From Gluconobacter aidae (GTDB lineage Bacteria > Pseudomonadota > Alphaproteobacteria > Acetobacterales > Acetobacteraceae), in contig NZ_WIPH01000026.1 in the NCBI RefSeq assembly GCF_009547075.1, forward strand, positions 1 through 36,273: a DNA stretch of 36,273 nt, read 5' to 3'. The notes under the pieces were generated by a model that was not told the origin of the DNA, ran no database searches, and worked only from the letters and a program-made list of their open reading frames with translations. Shown here piece by piece: positions 33,252 through 36,273 of this stretch. The stretch's first letter is position 1, and each line of letters starts with the position of its first letter. The position numbers and the translations under genes are program-made.

Positions 33252-34105
33252 CGGTAGTCAGTATGCTGGAAAAAGACGGCGTTTCAGACGAAAACTTCCG
33301 AATTATTGCCGGAATTGCCCTGAATTATGCCGGGATTTCTCTGTCAGAAAAGAAAAAAAACCTCGTCTATTCGCGAATTTCTCGCCGTGTGCGCCAGACA
33401 GGTTTTGGTTGTTTTGATGAATACTGTGCTTTCCTGATGAGTGAAGCGGGTGCCGCTGAACAGCAGCACCTCGTCTCGGCGCTGACAACAAATGTCACCA
33501 GCTTTTATCGGGAAAAACATCATTTTGTATGTCTGGAGCGTCTGCTTCGTCAGCAGTTATATGCCCGTCTTGGGCGTGGAGAAGAACTCAGGATCTGGTC
33601 CGCCGCCTGCTCGAGTGGTGAAGAGGCATATTCGATCGCCATGACAGTCATGAAGTGTCTGTCCACCATCCCGAATTTGAAAGCGAAAATTCTGGCGACA
33701 GATATTGATTCTGATGTTCTGAGGCAGGCTCGCTTGGGAAGCTATGCTTCCGCAGAAGCCGCAGCTCTTTTTGAAGATGGAATGCTGACGTCTTGTCGGC
33801 TTGAGGGCAATCGGATCGTCATGTCCGAAAAAATCCGGGATATGATCCGTTTCCGACATCTTAATCTATTGGAACCCTGGCCATTCTCATCCTGTTTTCA
33901 TGCTATTTTCTGCAGAAATGTTGCGATATATTTCGATCGCGAAACGCAGGATAGATTATGGGGCAGTCTCTCTGAACGTATTGTTCCCGGGGGAGAACTT
34001 TATCTGGGCCATTCGGAGCGTATCGCTCATCCTGAGCGCTTTGGAATGGAAAGCATGGGATATAATGCCTATCGCAAGGTTTCATCCGGCGGGAGGCGCT
34101 CTTGA
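33248..34105 (+). CDS. cheR: Chemotaxis protein methyltransferase CheR
   Basis: A 285-residue enzyme that methylates receptor glutamates using S-adenosylmethionine. The N-terminal helical domain (1 to about 80) carries the receptor-binding part, with TTNVTSFYREKHHF at its end. The SAM-binding motif is IWSAACSSGEEAYSIAM, then KILATDIDSDVL, and the late motif is FCRNVAIYFDRETQ. The first 30 residues are still AT-rich, the rest closer to the genome average. Its target tail may be the WEEF end of the receptor encoded at 28681. The stop overlaps the cheB TTG start. Confidence 0.96.
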   Translation: MTVVSMLEKDGVSDENFRIIAGIALNYAGISLSEKKKNLVYSRISRRVRQTGFGCFDEYCAFLMSEAGAAEQQHLVSALTTNVTSFYREKHHFVCLERLLRQQLYARLGRGEELRIWSAACSSGEEAYSIAMTVMKCLSTIPNLKAKILATDIDSDVLRQARLGSYASAEAAALFEDGMLTSCRLEGNRIVMSEKIRDMIRFRHLNLLEPWPFSSCFHAIFCRNVAIYFDRETQDRLWGSLSERIVPGGELYLGHSERIAHPERFGMESMGYNAYRKVSSGGRRS

Positions 34106-35157
34106 GTGCTTCCAGACCTGTGACCGTTGTCGTCGTCGATGATTCCCTGACGACCCGCGCCTTGATCGCCGCAGCGCTCCGCAGGGATCCCAGAGTAAAG
34201 ATCGTAGGAACTGCGGGCACGCCGTTTGAGGCTCGTGATCTTATCGTGCGATTGAATCCTGATGTGCTGACGCTCGATTTCGAGATGCCGTCTATGAACG
34301 GTCTGCAGTTTCTTGAAAAAATCATGCGATTGCGGCCGATGCCCGTGGTGATGGTTTCGGGTCATCTTTCCAGCCATCGGGGACTAGTTGAGCAGTCGCT
34401 ACGGATGGGAGCGGCGGAGTGGTATTCGAAATCGACCGTCACAAGTGGCGAGGAGCCGTTTGCGGGCCTGGGAGATGCGATTGTCCGGGCTGTGACCGTG
34501 AAGAAGCCAGTTCCTGTGCCAGTTGACGCTCTGGCCGGAAACAGGATTTCCCTGCAGACAGGAACGGTGGTCGGGATTGGCGCATCGACCGGTGGTGTGG
34601 AAGCCCTGACGGATGTTTTGGGGCATTTCCCTGTGGCCTGTCCGCCGACGGTTATTGTGCAGCACATGCCGCGCCAATTCTCAGAAAGCTTTGCACGTCG
34701 TCTGGACCGGATTGTGAAGCCGGAGGTCAGATTGGCGGAAGATGGCGATATGCTGAAGCCTGGTACGGTTTATGTCGCGTCGGGTGGAGAGCGCCATCTG
34801 CGTGTTCGCTGTGGCGCCCGGTCTGGCGAATATGTCTGTCAACTGGTTGCGGCCCCTCCCGTCAATGGACACCGTCCATCCGTGGATGAACTGTTCTATT
34901 CCCTTGCTGCCACAGTCGGGAAAAATGCCATCGGGGTCATCCTGACCGGAATGGAATGCGACGGCGCGCAGGGTTTGCTGGCTATGCGTCATGCCGGAGC
35001 TTCCACCCTCGGTCAGGATCGGGCGAGTTCCGTCATCTATGGTATGCCCCGGGCAGCATATGAACTGGGTGCCGTCGAGAAGCAGCTTCCCCTTTCCGCT
35101 ATCGGCTCCGCCATTCTCAATCTTTGTGAACGCCGTTCTCTGGAGACATGTCCATGA
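34102..35157 (+). CDS. cheB: Chemotaxis protein-glutamate methylesterase CheB
   Basis: A 351-residue response regulator esterase. The receiver domain (about 6-125) has Asp13-Asp14 and phospho-Asp59 in LTLDFEMPSMNG. The esterase domain (about 152-350) has the catalytic triad Ser162 in GIGASTGGVEAL, His188 in VQHMPRQF, and the late Asp in LTGMECDGAQG. It removes methyl groups added by CheR. The start is a TTG at 34102 overlapping the cheR stop (TTGA), with GGGAGG five bases upstream. Use of TTG where nearly all neighbours use ATG may lower its translation. The end overlaps cheY2. Confidence 0.96.
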   Translation: MSASRPVTVVVVDDSLTTRALIAAALRRDPRVKIVGTAGTPFEARDLIVRLNPDVLTLDFEMPSMNGLQFLEKIMRLRPMPVVMVSGHLSSHRGLVEQSLRMGAAEWYSKSTVTSGEEPFAGLGDAIVRAVTVKKPVPVPVDALAGNRISLQTGTVVGIGASTGGVEALTDVLGHFPVACPPTVIVQHMPRQFSESFARRLDRIVKPEVRLAEDGDMLKPGTVYVASGGERHLRVRCGARSGEYVCQLVAAPPVNGHRPSVDELFYSLAATVGKNAIGVILTGMECDGAQGLLAMRHAGASTLGQDRASSVIYGMPRAAYELGAVEKQLPLSAIGSAILNLCERRSLETCP

Positions 35158-35549
35158 TTTCCGCCTCCTCCATGTCAGTCCTTCTTGTCGACGATCAGAC
35201 CACCATTCGCTCTATCCTGCGTAATACGCTGACCCAGATCGGCTTCGTACAGATCGCGGGTGTCCGGAATGGGCTGGAAGCGCTTGAGCACCTCAAAAAC
35301 AATCAGGTTCATCTGATTATTTCAGATTTCAACATGCCGGACATGGATGGGCTTGAACTTCTCAAAGCAGTCAGAAGCAATGCACGCACGGCGAAAACTG
35401 GTTTCATCATGTTGACCGGGCAGGCCAGCAAGGAGCTGGTGCAACAGGCCATTGCGGAAGGGGTGAATAATTTCCTGGCCAAGCCTTTTACGGCCAGTTC
35501 GCTCAAATCCCGTATCGAAGCCGTTTTTGGACCGATCTGCAGTGTCTGA
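35154..35549 (+). CDS. cheY: Chemotaxis response regulator CheY (second copy)
   Basis: A 131-residue single receiver domain from the ATG at 35154, which overlaps the cheB stop (ATGA) as at the other junctions; an in-frame ATG at 35148 is also possible. The acidic pocket is Asp13-Asp14 in LLVDDQTTIR, the phospho-Asp is Asp58 in LIISDFNMPDMDG, the Thr is in IMLTGQ and the Lys is in FLAKPF. By position after cheB it matches CheY2, the motor-binding regulator in Sinorhizobium-type operons. It differs clearly from the first copy. Confidence 0.94.
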   Translation: MISASSMSVLLVDDQTTIRSILRNTLTQIGFVQIAGVRNGLEALEHLKNNQVHLIISDFNMPDMDGLELLKAVRSNARTAKTGFIMLTGQASKELVQQAIAEGVNNFLAKPFTASSLKSRIEAVFGPICSV

Positions 35550-35880
35550 GGCGTCAGGGAAGCTGGCATTGTCGCAAATTCTGCAAGGCGTGGGTGTGCA
35601 ACTGGCTGTAAGCCTTCAGGACCTGCGGCAGCTGGAGGATGCATGTCTGAAGGCGTGTCGGGGTGAGAGTGCCGCGTGCCTGCAGGATTTCGACAGAATC
35701 ACGCAGGTTCTGGACCAGTTGGCGCAGTGTTGCGAGCAACTGAGTCATGAGAGCGGTGTGAGGGAGGTGCAGGTTCAGCGTTCCATAGTGGATCGTCTGA
35801 CACTCTCAGAGGTTCGGCAGCGCCTGCTGGCAGGCGCCATTCAGGTTTCCCCCGAGGCGGGGGAGATAGAATTTTTCTGA
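35542..35880 (+). CDS. Small helical protein with CheZ-like D-x-x-x-Q motif (CheT-like position)
   Basis: A 112-residue protein starting at the GTG at 35542, which overlaps the cheY2 stop by eight bases; a TTG at 35527 is in frame. It looks almost all helical. Residues 48-62 read QDFDRITQVLDQLAQ, with Asp51 and Gln55 spaced D-x-x-x-Q. In E. coli CheZ the helix that inserts Gln147 into the CheY active site reads DLTGQVI, with Asp143 contacting CheY; the resemblance covers several flanking residues too. The C-terminus ends EIEFF. It stands last in the operon, like CheT of Sinorhizobium. A CheY-P phosphatase role is a proposal from motif and position. No wider similarity to CheZ can be claimed by eye. 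Confidence 0.7.
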   Translation: MSEASGKLALSQILQGVGVQLAVSLQDLRQLEDACLKACRGESAACLQDFDRITQVLDQLAQCCEQLSHESGVREVQVQRSIVDRLTLSEVRQRLLAGAIQVSPEAGEIEFF

Positions 35881-35898
35881 GATTCCGGGAGAATTTTG

Positions 35899-36273
35899 TC
35901 AGCTCGGCTTGCTGGCGTCATCGGGATTGGAGCGGATCATGGTCCGTTGTTTCTGTAGGCCACGAATGATCTGTTCGACGTCCTGCGGGCCGAAGACGAT
36001 CCCCACCGGACCATAAGCCGGGTGCTGGAAAGCCAGCATGGAGCCTTCGGTCAGGGCATCGATCTGCAAGGCCCAGTTCGTTGTGTAGACCGGCGTAAAG
36101 CGCGCACCGGCAATAGATGCTGGCGGCTGCGTTTCAATGAGGCTCGCATGCGCCAGACCGAGACTGGTGATTAACTGGGCGAGCTGCTTCTCGTCCAGGG
36201 CAATGCTGCCTGACACGCCGCTGCCTTGCAGAAAAGACAGGATGATGGCCTTGCCGTCCTCTGAACGTGTGAC
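35899..36273 (-). CDS. Hypothetical protein (C-terminal part, runs off right edge)
   Basis: The last 124 codons of a minus-strand gene whose 5' end is outside the window. The frame is open to 36273; the GTG at 36216 is internal. No family recognised. It looks like a compact alpha/beta protein: DGKAIILSFLQGSGVSG and NWALQIDALTEGSMLAFQHP suggest strands, and DVEQIIRGLQKQRTMI a C-terminal helix. It converges on the che operon with an 18-bp gap. Confidence 0.7.
   Translation of the reverse strand, partial: VTRSEDGKAIILSFLQGSGVSGSIALDEKQLAQLITSLGLAHASLIETQPPASIAGARFTPVYTTNWALQIDALTEGSMLAFQHPAYGPVGIVFGPQDVEQIIRGLQKQRTMIRSNPDDASKPS

Overview
The window reads as chromosomal DNA of an acetic acid bacterium (Acetobacteraceae, most like Gluconobacter or a close relative). 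The support is a moderately high GC content, a recA with the alphaproteobacterial SOS operator GTTC-N7-GTTC, the alphaproteobacterial chemotaxis gene order, a GlpX-type fructose bisphosphatase beside a class I aldolase, and overall protein similarity. The genus is inferred from recognition only; no search was run.

Layout. 1-1230: the start of a Tat-exported phospholipase C runs off the left edge, followed by a decayed tyrosine recombinase lying against the 3' end of a tRNA-Glu, a typical island boundary. 1272-6592 (minus): a tight operon of an AlaC-like aminotransferase, hom, glpX and recJ. 6710-9594: an OmpA-like lipoprotein, divergent from a ClpP-family protease (catalytic Asp replaced by Asn) and a ferritin-like di-iron protein. 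9658-10695: recA with its SOS box. 10898-14346 (minus): flagellar genes flgB-flgC-fliE-fliQ-fliR-flhB, then a GIY-YIG/DUF4357 gene broken by one stop codon, then fliO-fliP on the plus strand. 16686-19099: a divergent gamma-glutamyltransferase-like lipoprotein and a secreted DsbA-like protein. 19135-21985: a small unknown gene and the folate operon folP, folB-folK fusion, folE. 22017-25902: an SDR remnant, a hexapeptide acyltransferase, class I aldolase, and the queuosine operon queE-queC-queD. 26037-27651: a polysaccharide-type ABC exporter pair. 27659-28159: a small membrane protein and tRNA-Asp. 28681-35880: a chemotaxis operon of nine genes whose stop and start codons overlap at every junction. 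35899-36273: a partial unknown gene.

How they work together. The flagellar export and rod genes together with the che operon describe a motile, chemotactic cell. The che order (receptor, STAS protein, cheY1, cheA, cheW, cheR, cheB, cheY2, small last gene) matches the main che operon of Sinorhizobium-type alphaproteobacteria, but cheD is absent. The receptor ends in a W-x-x-F tail that could tether CheR or CheB. The last gene is a small, probably helical protein with a CheZ-like D-x-x-x-Q motif, so it is a candidate phosphatase for one of the two CheY proteins. This and the very AT-rich stretch covering the CheA P5 domain and cheW are the most interesting signals. Several remnants (integrase, SDR, GIY-YIG nuclease) show ongoing gene decay between otherwise compact housekeeping operons.
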